Positions 12,342-23,909 of a stretch of 56,132 bases of DNA are shown piece after piece (position 1 is the first letter of the stretch; each line of letters begins with the position of its first letter). The stretch is from Epichloe hybrida. Lineage: Eukaryota > Ascomycota > Sordariomycetes > Hypocreales > Clavicipitaceae. The position numbers were made by a program, and so were the translations under genes. Location of the stretch: assembly GCA_019022495.1 (NCBI GenBank), contig JAFEKR010000105.1:1-56132 (forward strand). The letters are read 5' to 3'. Under the pieces are notes generated by a model, which had not been told where the DNA came from, did no database searches, and was given only the letters and a program-made list of their open reading frames with translations.

Positions 12342-13096
12342 CCCCTCCTGAGTACGAGGTAAAACTGCTTAGCTTACTACACCCTAACACCCCATTCCTT
12401 TAACTTCTTTTTATCTGCCTTACAAAGCTTATTATTAGGCTTGCCCTTATTTTTTAACATCTTCTCCCTTATATTATAAATACTATTAATTATCTTTAGG
12501 TTAGATTTATCTTCCCTTTCCTTTCCTTTGCTTTTCTTCTCTTCTATAATATTATTTAATATTTCAGATAGTATAGTGTCTTTTTTATTACCTTTGGCCA
12601 TACTATTATCTGATCAGTTAGTCGTCAATTGGTTAATTGGTAGCCCATGACCTACTTAGTGATGGAATTGGATTGGCTGTAATTGAGGATGAGTTATGTT
12701 GTTTTTTTGGTTTGCCTTGGAGCTTTAAAGGATAAGTTATAAGATAGAAGAGATATAAAGAGATAGAATAAACACAGTCGTAGAGGAAGGGGGAATCACG
12801 TTAATTTATACTATGAGTAAAACTCAAATGGATTTGAGTTTAACTACGGTCGCGAATTATGACTGTATCTTACACAATTATAGCTACAAAGTTTGTTGCA
12901 AACTTTGTATTAACTTTTTAGCCCCTAAATTTATAGCTTAAAGCTTATTCCTTAATGTTTTACCTAACACTATAGTGATTATTAAATTTAGTTGTTACAT
13001 GTGGCACTAGCTAGGTATTGCTAGTAATTTTTTTGGTTCCTTGAAAATTAGATGCATTGGCCACAGCCAATGACCCCAAAAAAAAATTAAAAATCA
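12342..13096. mobile_element. 755-bp un-RIPped insertion in Gypsy1 RT, 14-bp target duplication
   Basis: The direct repeat ataactttattagt flanks it (12328-12341 and 13097-13110). Removing the insert and one repeat restores the Gypsy frame exactly (...NFIS|NFSKLV). The right end is A-rich (13077-13095), which together with a 14-bp duplication suggests target-primed retroposition on +. However, the only ORF and a leader-like pyrimidine-rich region are on the minus strand, so the class is unresolved. Perfect stem-loops lie at 12820-12841 (10-bp arms), 12885-12909 (10-bp arms, 5-nt loop) and 13055-13072 (7-bp arms). CpA/TpG dinucleotides are retained, unlike the host. I recognise no known family. 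Confidence 0.8.
12377..12601 (-). CDS. 74-aa lysine-rich ORF inside the 755-bp insertion
   Basis: Starts at ATG 12601 (MAKGNKKDTILSEIL...) and ends at 12377. It is the only intact ORF of note in the core of the AT-rich block. The product is highly charged (many Lys/Glu, predicted helical) with no motif I recognise. Upstream on the same strand is a pyrimidine-rich, C/A-rich leader-like stretch (about 12640-12790), which resembles a fungal 5' UTR. It may be the retained N-terminus of a larger transposon protein, or a chance ORF in an AT-rich element. Codons are AT-biased. Confidence 0.4.
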   Translation of the reverse strand: MAKGNKKDTILSEILNNIIEEKKSKGKEREDKSNLKIINSIYNIREKMLKNKGKPNNKLCKADKKKLKEWGVRV

Positions 13097-15277
13097 ATAA
13101 CTTTATTAGTAACTTCTCTAAGTTAGTAGCCCCCCTTATTTATTTTACTAAGAGAAATACTTTATTTTACTAGGGACTAGAGGAGAATAAGGCTTTTAAG
13201 AGGCTAAAGAATACTTTTATTATATATCCTATCCTAGCATAATAGGATCTAGACTACCTTATAGTAGTAGAGGCTAACTACTTAGGAATAGCCCTTAGTG
13301 ATTACCTCTTATAATTAGGACTAGATAGCGTATTATACCTAGTAGCTTACTACTTTACTAGTCTTATAGTATTATAAAAGAATTATATAATCTATAATAA
13401 GGAGCTACTAGCTATTATTTTATGCTTAAAGGTATAGTTAGTAAAGTTATAAGGTATCTCCTGCCTGTTTATAATTTATATAGACTACAAGAACCTAGAG
13501 TACTTTATAACACTAAGACTAATATTAGAATAGCAAGCTTAATAGGCAGATATGCTTATGCTATTTAATTTCTATCTGCGTTATAGACCTAGCACGTAAG
13601 CGTAACGCCTAGACGCCCTGTCTAGGAGGGAATAGGACTAACATAAGGAGTTCTTAAGATAGGGATAGGTTCTATAGCTAATTATAATTACATAACTATC
13701 CCTATTACTAGAAATAGACCTAGATAAACCTATTATAGCCTTATACATATACTAATTATCCCTACCTCTAGTAGGGGAGGCCCTCTTTACTAGTAAGTAC
13801 CTTTAAGACCTCTAGGACTAGGCTATTATATTAGACCTTATATATAGTATATAACTAAAAGCTATTTAGGAGGGTGCTAGGAAGTTTCCCCTAGAAGTAA
13901 TAATAAGAGAATAGGTTATAGATTATTCTATAAGCGCTTATAGCGCGCTATAGTTCTAGGGGCATATATAGGTCCTAGCCTAGGAACCCCTTATAACAAC
14001 TCTTATCTAACAAAGTCATGACTTGCTAGTTATAGGTCACCCTAGCTATAATACTACGTTTCAAATTCTATAACACTAGTTTTATTAGGATAGAATATTA
14101 TAGGACGTAGTGAGATTTATTTATAATTACTACTATATTAGTAGCCACAAGAGCTATTAGTAACACTAGGGCTTACTAAAGCCTTTACTAATCCCTAATT
14201 AGTTTTAGTTATAAATCTCTATTAACTTTATAATAAACTTACTAGCTTTATTACCTAAGTAACCTTAATACCTTATAGTTATTATAGATAGGCTATTAAA
14301 GTTTATATAGCTTAAGGCTATAACCTCTATAAAAGCTAAGGATTATATAGAATGCTTTAAGATAGTTTAGTAAAGGTTTAGAGAATTCCCTTAGTTTATT
14401 ATTATAGACTAAGGCTTAGACTAGTTAGGATAATTTTAGATAATGTTATATTCCCTAGTAGGAATAGATTAATTACTCTTTATGTTACACTATCCTTAGA
14501 CTAATAGTAGTATAGAATAAGCAAACTAGGAGGTATAGGTAATTTTATATATTACTATTTCCTTCTTATAGTATAACTAGCTAGAATACCTTACTACTTA
14601 TTAACTAGTAATTAATAATAGGACCTTATTAGCTACTAGAGTAAGCCTAAATAGATTGCTTTATGGATATAATCTTAAACTAATTTAAACCTAACTAAAC
14701 ATACCTATGTCTATAACTACACTAAAGGGAAAAGCTATTTATTTCCTTAGCTATCTCTAAGAGAGTACCTATTTAGCTTAGGCTATAATAGCTTATATAT
14801 AGTAATAGTAATAAGACATAATATTAGTATTAAGACACCTAGTGAAACGTTTTTAGGTTAGGGATAAGGTATAGCTATTACTTAGGAATATAAAGATAAA
14901 CCGCCCCTTAAGGAAACTTAACTAGGTAGCTATAAAGTATATAATTATAGAAGTGCTATTCCCTCTTATAGTCTAACTTAATATACTAAGGGGTATTTAT
15001 TTAGTTTTTTATATAAACCTTATTAAATATATAGTAGAAGACCTACTCCTAAGCTAATAGCTATAAGACTTATGCCTAGGCCCTAAATAGGTTTTAGCAG
15101 AGGGTAATAATAAGCTTATAGAGGAATATTAGGTTAAGTGAATTCTAGTGGCTTAGAATGTATAGGGGTAAGGAAGATAATAGAATATCTTAGTTAAGTA
15201 AGTAGGATACTCCTAACTAATATAGGAGCTACTAGAAAGTATAGAGAAGATATAAGCACTTAATAAATTTAAGGTAG

Positions 15278-15508
15278 TGTTGCGACAACCGGGTTAACAT
15301 CGGGTTGACCACTAGGAAAGTGGAGCACGTGCGGCAACGCCGCACTGTGATTGGCCGCACCCGTACGCGAGGCACACACGTGACTCACGTCCCCCTTTTC
15401 CTGTGGCCACATAACGCTATAAATAGCTTTAATCCTTAGACCTTATTATATTATTAAACCTAACCCTACGTTACACTAGTGTATACTAATCCCTTAGTGT
15501 AACTAACA
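15278..15508 (+). repeat. Copia1 5' LTR (231 bp)
   Basis: Begins tgttgcgacaaccggg and ends gtgtaactaaca. The outer half is almost unmutated (gcggcaacgccgcac) while the inner end is RIPped. The sequence ctaattagtggtta follows directly, the same as after the Copia2 5' LTR, and is probably the mutated primer-binding region. Confidence 0.92.
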
Positions 15509-15539
15509 CTAATTAGTGGTTAAAAAACCATAGATAAGC

Positions 15540-18500
15540 TAGGAATTACTTAAGAAGAGGCCTTCCTTTAGCTACCTAAGGAAGTGTGCTAAAGGAAGAT
15601 AGACTCTAAATACTAGATATTAGGCTTCCTAGGGATTTGACTTTTTCTATTAGTAAGTCTCTAACTATTAATAGAAGAATCAATCCTATTATCTATTATA
15701 AGAAAACCAATTAACTAACCAAGAGTTTATAGCTACGTATAACTTCTTAAACTAGAGATTAAAAATCTCTTAACCTTACTAGTTAAAAATCCCTTAGCCT
15801 TACTAGCTAAAGACTATTAATAATAGCACCCCTAAGTAATAAACAAGCTTTATTATAGACTACTAAAGGAAAGTAGCCTACCTAGTTAAGACCTAATAAA
15901 GCAAGCTTACCTTTATAACTTTAAAAACATACCTTAGTTATTACTACTAACTAGGAGAGCTTAAGAGAACTAGATCCTTAGACTACTAAGGAATAGGAGC
16001 TTAATAACTATCTTGCTTAGATAATTAACATCTATAAGAGTGGTTAATACAAAGATCTTACCCTTTAGGAAATCTTCTATAATAACCTTAATAGCTAGAC
16101 AAAAGAAACACTTAATTAAGCTTCATAACCTTTAGTATGCGAATTACAAGACTACCTACGTAAGAATAGCATCTATATTATTCAAAATTAAAGCAGTAAG
16201 ATTATTAAATCATTAATTTAAGTCCTTAAAGAAGAAATAATATCACAGTAGCTTAAAAACAAAATCATAAAGCAAATCACTATAGGTAAATTTCTCTCTT
16301 TAAATAATCCTACCCTTAAAAGCCCTCTAATCACAAGCCCTTTAACTTACACTACCCCTATCCATTACCCTTTAGTATATAATCCTCCTATATACAATCC
16401 CCTAATTAATAACCCTTATAATCCCGCTTCAAACAACCCTCTAGCTACACAACCACCTCTAGGAAGAAACACACCTAAACCCCTAACAAATCTAATAATT
16501 CCGCTAATTATCCCAGAACAACTAATTTAACAGATAACCCTAGCTATACAAACAGTAATAATCCTATCTAAAGATTAAATCATAAGAAAGATCTTAGAAC
16601 TTACAAAAAGCTATAAGGATAATAACCATTATAGTAGGAAAATATATAACTTCCTAACGCTAAAAGTTAACTTATTCTAGAACAAATATAACAGACTAAA
16701 TCTCCCGTGGGAATATATATATAAGGCCCTTCCTATTATACTTTTAAGTAATACTAAGTAGTATTACCTTAATTATCTAGTAAATAAAGGCTTTACATAC
16801 GAATAAATAATTAATAACGTTTATTAACGATTTAAAACAGAAAGTAACTAATAGTTCTATTACTAAGAATAAAATAATATAACGCTTAGAAATATTATTA
16901 CTACTAATCTAGATAAATCCAAACTAGATTATCTTAAGATCCTGCTTATAACCCTTAAACATGTTTATAGAGGACTCTTTCCCCTATTAATAGTTAATAT
17001 AAAACTCTATTATCAGACCCTAAGCGTAATTTCTAGTGTTCTAGAGTGTAAGCAAGCTAAATATAATTATTCACCTAGCTTTAAAGGACTTGCTAGAGAC
17101 CTCCGTAAATTAATCTCTATTACTAAAGCTAACAAATCAGCTACCTAATTTAATTAAAGCACTGTTAGTACTACTAATACTAATAAATCAGAAGTAATGT
17201 TTATAGACTACTATTATAACTAACCATATAATTAACAAGGTCAAGACAGAGGCTATAGTTACTATAACTAAGGCTATAACTATAGTAAATGCCATATCTA
17301 TAATAAGAACGGATGCTAGTTAACAAACCATCTAGAAAAAGACTAGAAAGAGGCAAAAAAGCGCTAGTAGAAGAACAAGAGACACTAATTACCACTAATA
17401 GAGAAAAAGTATTAGGCATTCCTTATAGCCTATAAAGGCTAAGCATCTAAAGAAGCTAATAACCTCGCTAATAAAGCATAAGAATTAGCTAAAACCTTCG
17501 TTAAGTCTAATAATAATAAAGATAAGGATAACAATACTAAAGAGACTTCTATATTAAAATTTAACTAGCTAAGTATTATATAATTCTTTACATTAGGATT
17601 TTAACTAGTTAATAGTAACGTTATTAATATCCTAAGAGATGAATTATTTAAGCACGTATACCTTAAGTATAATCCCTTTAATAATATAAAAACCTCTTAT
17701 ATTTCAGAGAAACATTACTCTAAAGAAGTTTTTAGAGGGATAATACCTAATATAGGAGCCTTAGGTGTCTTAATAGCTAGAATTAGATAAGTATAAGCCT
17801 TACTAAGATTAATGCCATTACTAAAGATTAAACTAACTCTAGAAAAGATAATCGAATTTAGTGCTAGAAGCGTGATTACAAAAGGAGTAGTTAACGTACT
17901 AATAGAACTAGGTAATATCCCTTTCTATATAATTAATACACATACACCTTTCTTATTCTCTTTAGATAACATAAATAGGTTACGCGTTAAGGTAAATAAC
18001 CTTGCAAACATATTAATCTAAGATAATAAGATAGTCCTTATTATTAGGAAATAAGGATATCTTTAGTAGACTCTAGAAGCTAGAGAAACAGTAGCTTTCC
18101 ACCTATTAGAAACAAAACTCCATTAACTATATTAACAATTTAGTTACCTATTAGTTAAATAGCTCATAAAGATACTAAACTAAGCTAGATATAACATTAA
18201 AGCAAAGGCTATTAAATAATTAACTAAAATTTACTACCATTACCAAATAAACAGAAAGGCTCCAGGTAAATTCAAGTTTATAATTAAAGATAACTATAAG
18301 TTTAACTATAAGATTATAGTTAATATCATTCAAATTAACAGATAACCTATTCTTTATATTATTAATTCTATAACCTTATTTTAAGCAGCCTAATTCCTTA
18401 ATCCAAATAAGCAAAAGGCATGCGACATTTAGAACGCCTTGCGTGAATACTAGATTAACACTTACCTTAGTCCTCTAGAATAGATTATCTATAATACTAG

Positions 18501-21240
18501 AAAGAACTTTATATTAGCAGAATTCAAGCATTATATATAATTACTATTAATCAAGATTAATAAAGTCCTAGTTAAGGCCTATAATAGTATTAGAAAAGTT
18601 AAACGCTATTATAGACTATTACAGCAAGCCTATATAATTATTACAGACTCTATAGGTTAAGATCTCACGCCTAAGCAATAACTTTAGATAGCTATAAAAG
18701 CTATGAATAACTTAGCAGGCCCTAATAGTCTTATTCTTATAATTCTTATCTTTAGTGCATATCCATAAATAACTAATAAGTCACTGCTAAGTGTATCTAT
18801 TATTTAATAAGTGTCAGGAGCACGGAGGCCAAGGGGCCATGGACGGGACGGTCACATGTTAGAGCCCTCGGATAAGCCTTGGGTTCCGCGGATAACTAAG
18901 TAGCTACAAGATAGCCACGTGCACGTAGTAAGGTATTTAGACAAGGACTACCTATAAGAGATATAGGAGGTTAGAGTTTAAGACCTTTATGCACCCACCC
19001 CTAAGTAGCAGCTCTCTAGCTACGACTAAGAACCTCAGCCTTTACTCCGTTTATATCTCCCCAAACACAGTCGTGACAATAAGCTAAAGTAATTCGCAAA
19101 GCTACTAACAAGGTCTAATAACTCCTAGCAAAGCAACAAGTTTATAATACTCTAAGAACCTAAAATAGCCCAGATACGTTACTAATATACTAACTTCTAT
19201 TATAGTTAAATATACATATATAGAGAGAGAAAGATAGATAGTATAGCCCCTATAAGCTTCTTGCTACTAATAAAGAAACCTATACCCTTTAAATACCTTA
19301 TAAACTAATAAGATTCTGATTAATAGTTATTAAACCATACTATTATAACCTATACTATACTAAAGAACTTCATAAGTTAACACCTAGAGGCAAAAACTAA
19401 GCTACGGATATAAATAAGACCCTAATAATTAAAGAGATTATCCCTAAAGCTTTAGAAATAAATAAGGAACTACTATAGCCTAAGAGAAAGCATAGAAGAC
19501 TATAAAAGAAGCTTATAGTTTAATTTAACCTCATAGGAACTAAATACACAGTAACTATATACTTAGTAAACAAAGACTAAGAGAAAGCATTAATAGAGAA
19601 ACTTATAGCTAACGGCAAGTTAAGCATAGCATTTATTATAGCAAAGGAAGAGGCTAATTAGGATCTAGCCCTTTAGTTATATTAAGAAGGAAAGATTATA
19701 ACCCTAGGCAAGCCCTTTAAGCTATTAGATTAGATTAAGATTAATACTTTGCAAGCTTACAATATATTTAGATTCACGCTATTCGATCCTATTAAACATA
19801 GTAATAAGAGACTCTTCAAATCTCATATAGTAAGAGAAATCAAAGGTAAAGGAATAGCTACGCTATACAAAAAGTCATAACTTATAATTTAAGGGACAAA
19901 TAATAAAGGGAAGGAATTTATCCTAACCCAATCCCTAATAATCCAAAGATTAAGCCAATGATTAATTATCGCAATCGCACTATTGCTTAGATCCAGAGGA
20001 ATTATCCTATGGATTCAAGATATAACACAAGCTTACATGTAATTAAAAACGTAGCTTATAAGATTAATCATTGCTATATTACCTAAGCAGATAGCATATC
20101 TATTCCCCGAAGGAACTATTATAGAAGTTATTAAGCCTTTATACAAAATCGCAGAAGCTAGAACCTACTAGTTCATAACCTACTTCCGTTACTATAAAGA
20201 GATACTTAAGATAATGACTTCATCCTATGACCTATACTTGCTAATTACAGAAGAGAATAATAATAACCTCTTTAGAGTAGTTAGCATGTAAACTAATAAT
20301 ACGCTAGGCCTTAGTAACTAGGATTTCTATAACCTTAAAGAGAAGGAACTATAGAAAGCGAATTTCTTAGCAAAGCTAAAGCAGAAGCTATTAGCTAAGA
20401 ATCCCCTTATCTTTAACAGTTATATCCTTACCTAGAACGCTAATAACTTAATAGAGCTTTGTTAAAAAGGCTAGAGTAAGAAGATTAGGCAGATTAACCT
20501 ATAATCGCTAACTATAAAACAAGATTACATTAAATAATAAGCATAAGGAAGTTATATTATAACTATCTATTAACCTAAAGCCCTTTACAACCTCTTAATC
20601 ACAGCATAACATTAAGATCTAACTCCTAATAATATATCTCGATTAAACAAGCGACTTAACTAGCAAATCTAACATTAAGACTAAGGCCTATATTACATCC
20701 CTCTAGACCTTAAGAATGCGAAGTTATTCATGTTTGTGAATAGATCCCTTGCTAACAACAAAGATCTAAGTTCCTAGATAGGATACGTAATTATAATTAG
20801 TAATAAAGAGGTAAAAGATAACACATTCACCTTAAAAGGCAATATCATTACATATAGCTTAATAAAGAGCAAGCGTATAACCTATAGCGCCCTTGCTTCT
20901 AAACTATACTTAATAGTATAAGATACTAATATAGCCTATATAATTACCATAACCCTTAACATAATCACAGACTAATTAAAGATTAACCACATCCCTATAA
21001 TTATCTATATAAACTTCTTTTTATTATATAAGTATCTTATAAAGCTAGGTTTTATAAAGAAGAAACGCCTTATAATTAATATCATAGCACTTTAGCAATC
21101 ATATAAGCAACAAGAGATCTACGAAGTATAATAAATTAACGGTAATAACAACCTTACTAACGCAATAACAAAGGCATCTCTAAATAAGAGCCTTAAGACC
21201 TTTATTAACTCAAATAAAGCTGTAATTTAAGTTAAAGGCT
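15540..21240 (+). pseudogene. Copia1 gag-pol remnant (RIP-killed)
   Basis: Read through stops, it gives a Cys/His knuckle of the CxxC...GCW...H type near 17290-17340. An integrase region follows near 18210-18520 (APGKFKF, then FNYKIIV, and near its end NALREY.INTYL and the NTRKNF block that corresponds to DAGKNF). The Copia reverse transcriptase lies near 19.8-20.5 kb, and RNase H-like sequence runs to about 21.2 kb. This gag-protease-integrase-RT-RNaseH order is diagnostic for Ty1/Copia. Stops at former Trp/Gln/Arg codons show it cannot be expressed. It resembles Copia2 in protein but has different LTRs, so it is a sister family. Confidence 0.88.
18812..19078 (+). mobile_element. little-mutated solo LTR in Copia1, TSD ataag
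   Basis: A 267-bp unit begins tgtcaggagcacggaggcc and ends acagtcgtgaca, flanked by ataag at 18807-18811 and 19079-19083. It is the best-preserved copy of the Gypsy2-family LTR in the window, with CpG and CpA intact (ccatggacgggacggtcaca). Removing it restores the Copia1 reading frame. It therefore post-dates most RIP of Copia1, or was too short to be RIPped. Confidence 0.93.
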
Positions 21241-21570
21241 AGGTAAAGAGACCGGAGACTAGATAAGATTAACAAGAGTCCGGTCCGACCATAGCCAAGC
21301 TAATAAGAAGCCCTTATTTTAATTCCCCGTATCCACTTATGTTTATTTTAAATAATTCTGATTTTTATTGCGTTTTTCAAGCTTTTAGAGCTCCTAATCG
21401 AGCCCGCTTCCTAATTAGAGCATTGCAATACAATACATTACACAATACAATACATCTAAAATTTTACAATACAATACAATACATGTATTATTTGTATTGT
21501 TTTGTATTTTTTTTTCTTTTTTTTTAGTTTTAAGTAAATTCCTTAATTATAAGGTATATATAGTTAATAT

Positions 21571-21628
21571 AATAGCTTATAATAGCTTATAATAGCTTAT
21601 AATAGCTTATAATAGCTTATAATAGCTT
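21571..21628. repeat. tandem decamer aatagcttat, about 5.8 copies
   Basis: Near-perfect head-to-tail copies of aatagcttat. Part of the AT-rich insertion in Copia1. Confidence 0.95.
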
Positions 21629-21869
21629 CTATTATTTATATAACTTAAAATATTATTAGTGTTAAAGTTTAATTAAAAATAAATAAGTAATAAATTAATA
21701 TAATATAAATATAAGTATTTATAAGTAAATTACTATAGAAAAAGCTAGACTTATTAATTATTTAGTATTTAAAGGTTTTTTAAAATATTAATAAAATAAA
21801 ATTCCTTTCTTTTTTATGTTTTTAATATTATACTATTTATAATTTTATACTAATAGAAAGTAAGTCCTA

Positions 21870-22285
21870 ATATAACTATAAGACTTACTTTAGTATATTT
21901 CTCTCTTTTTAACTAAAATTACATAACTAAGTAAAGAGATTATTATGTTTATAGTATAACTAATAGGACCCACTTTTAGACCTACTTTTGTATATATATT
22001 TCTTTTTAGCTAGAATTATATAACTAAGTAAAGAGATAATACTAGGTTTATAGTATAACTAATAGGACCCACTTTTAGATCCACTTTTATATATCCTCCT
22101 CTTCTTAGCTAAAGTTATATAACTATAGAAAGGGATTATACTTGGTTTTTAGTGTTTAACAAGACCCACTGTTAGACTCACTTTTATATATCCTCCTCTT
22201 CTTAGCTAAAGTTATATAACTATAAAAAGGGATTATACTTGGTTTTTAGTGTTTAACAAGACCCACTTTTAGACCCACTTTAAGA
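21870..22285. repeat. four tandem units of 97-99 bp with a gacccacttttaga core
   Basis: The core gaccca(c)tttta recurs at 21967, 22066, 22163 and 22260 (steps of 99, 97 and 97 bp), with a more diverged unit before the first. The text between cores is also conserved (agctaaagttatataacta). The same core occurs in inverted orientation inside the palindromic element at 27958-28343. Confidence 0.85.
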
Positions 22286-22947
22286 AACACTATATAACTA
22301 AGTAAGTAAGCTAAAAGTAGTATAAATAGTTAAACTTACTTTTAAAGCTTATTTATTTATTTACTTAATATTAAAAAAATAGTATATATATTATGATTAT
22401 TCTTTATATAATATTTTAACTTTTCTTTATAAGCTTTTCCTAGGTTTTTTCCTTTTCTTTTAGTTTAAAAAAGGTTAAAAGCTAATATAATTTATTATAA
22501 TTATAATAAAATAGCTTAATAGTAAAAGAAGCATTTATTAAATAAATTTTAATTTTCTCTTTATAATAAATTCCTTATATATATAAGTATATTTTTATTA
22601 GAGTTTTAATCTTATTTATTTAGAATTATAAATTATTTCTTTAGGGTAAATATTATATTTAAAGCAAAAATACTATATTAAAATGCATAGTAAATCCTAT
22701 AAAGAAGCTAGAAAGATAGGATAACCTTTAAAATATGAAGAATAAATATTACTATAAGTTAAGTTTAGATAATACTATTTATAGCTACCCTATATATATA
22801 TATAGCTTAATAGTCTAAATTAGCTAAAACTTTATAATTCTATAACTAAATACCTAAATAGTATGAAAATTTAAGGATATCTTATTTAGATTATATTAAA
22901 AATCTACTATATAATAAGTATATATACTACCTTACCTTTTTAATAAT

Positions 22948-23057
22948 ACATTGTATTGTATTGTAATGTATTGTAATGTATTGTAATGTATTGTAATGTA
23001 TTGTAATGTATTGTAATGTATTGTAATGTATTGTATTGTATTGTATTATAATGTATT
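22948..23057. repeat. pentamer/decamer array (attgtaatgt)n
   Basis: Mixed attgt and attgtaatgt units, about 110 bp. Related arrays in both orientations lie at about 21424-21485 (caataca) and 23341-23475 (first ttgta, then tacaa). Reading these arrays creates the short spurious ORFs nearby. Confidence 0.92.
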
Positions 23058-23673
23058 TTTATATAATAAATAATTATAATAAATCATAGAAAATAGATAT
23101 AAGAATAAAAAGACCCTTAATATATTAAGAAAAAATCATTTTTTAAAATAGATATAAAAGAATATTACTAAGATATTATATATTTTAAATAAGCTTACTT
23201 TTCTAAATAAGCTAAAACTTAATAGATTTTTAAATAAATAACTAAATTATATATAAAAATAAGAATACTATAATTAGATTATTTAAAAAATCTACTATAT
23301 AATGAATTTATATAATACCCCACTTATATTTTTCCCTAACAATACATTGTATTGTATGTATTGTATTGTATTGTATTGTATTAAAAATACAATACAATAC
23401 ACAATACAATACATAGGGCAATACAATACAATACAATACATCGAAGGGCCAAAAAATACAATACAATACAATACAACAATGCTCTGTTCCTAATCCGCGG
23501 ATTAAGCGATTTTTTTTCCTTTGCATTGCATTATCAACCAATGGGGAGTCCGAATTCAACATCGGACCCACTTATCCTTACACAGGCTTATTTCATTTAT
23601 GTACCCACTAATTCCCTCTTTTAGCACTGGATTCATCCTGCCTTACTTTCTTCCTAAAAAGAGAAGTTACTAG

Positions 23674-23904
23674 TATTATAATAACTAGGTTAACATTAGG
23701 TTAACTACTAGGAAAGTGGAGCACGTGCAGTAACACTACACTATAATTAGTCACACCCGTACGCGAGGCACACACGTGACTCACGTCCCCCTTTTCCTAT
23801 GGCTACACAACGCTATAGATAGCTTTAATCCTTAGACCTTATTATATCATTGAACCTGACCCTACGTTGCACTAGTGCATACCAATCCCTTGGTGTAACC
23901 AATA
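23674..23904 (+). repeat. Copia1 3' LTR (231 bp)
   Basis: Same length as the 5' LTR. Here the left, inner half is RIPped (tattataataactagg) while the right, outer half is well preserved (gaacctgaccctacgttgcac), a mirror image of the 5' LTR. Confidence 0.92.
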
Positions 23905-23909
23905 GGTAG

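Larger units (their letters stand above)
9560..15272 (+). pseudogene. Gypsy1 gag-pol remnant (RIP-killed)
   Basis: Translating through the stops gives a CCHC-like knuckle near 10617-10665, then the reverse transcriptase motif WxFCVDYxxLNKI near 11748-11790 and a LGFINFYxNFIS block near 12309. After the inserted element the frame continues as NFSKLVAPL, RNase H follows to about 13.7 kb, and an H2C2 zinc-binding region with integrase core spans about 14.0-14.8 kb. At 15130-15272 is a chromodomain (EYQVK, then ILVK.VGY, LLESIEK). This order defines chromoviruses, whose chromodomain steers integration to marked chromatin. Dozens of TAG/TAA codons replace Trp, Gln and Arg, so it is dead. Copia1 interrupts it just after the chromodomain. 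Confidence 0.9.
21341..23567. mobile_element. 2.2-kb AT-rich insertion built of tandem repeats in the Copia1 3' region
   Basis: Copia1 coding ends near 21.24 kb but its 3' LTR starts only at 23674, so the tail is 2.2 kb too long. The 8-mer ccacttat occurs at 21333-21340 and 23568-23575, a possible 8-bp target duplication as made by hAT elements; terminal inverted repeats are not convincing. The insert has no coding capacity. It holds a decamer array (21571-21628), four 97-99-bp units (about 21870-22285), two diverged copies of a unit of about 390 bp (about 22560-22945 and 22945-23340), and TTGTA-type arrays. Confidence 0.4.
15278..23904 (+). mobile_element. Copia1: Ty1/Copia element inserted in Gypsy1, TSD ggtag
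   Basis: Two LTRs of exactly 231 bp (15278-15508, 23674-23904) are bounded by ggtag at 15273-15277 and 23905-23909. It interrupts Gypsy1 right after the chromodomain. Gag-pol is on +. It carries a solo LTR (18812-19078) and a 2.2-kb AT-rich insertion (21341-23567); without these it is about 6.1 kb. Confidence 0.93.

Noticed and set aside
17201..18021. ORFs at 17201-17419 (-) and 17812-18021 (+) as genes
   Set aside because: They fall inside the RIPped Copia1 gag-pol; the + one is simply a stop-free stretch of the dead polyprotein.
21571..22285. CRISPR array, because of regular tandem units
   Set aside because: Units are contiguous diverging tandem repeats without unique spacers, in a eukaryotic transposon block.
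21339..23571. ORFs of 60-90 codons rich in Tyr/Ile/Cys (21339-21527, 23302-23493, 23308-23571)
   Set aside because: They are translations of TTGTA/TACAA arrays and AT-rich DNA; no protein family is expected.
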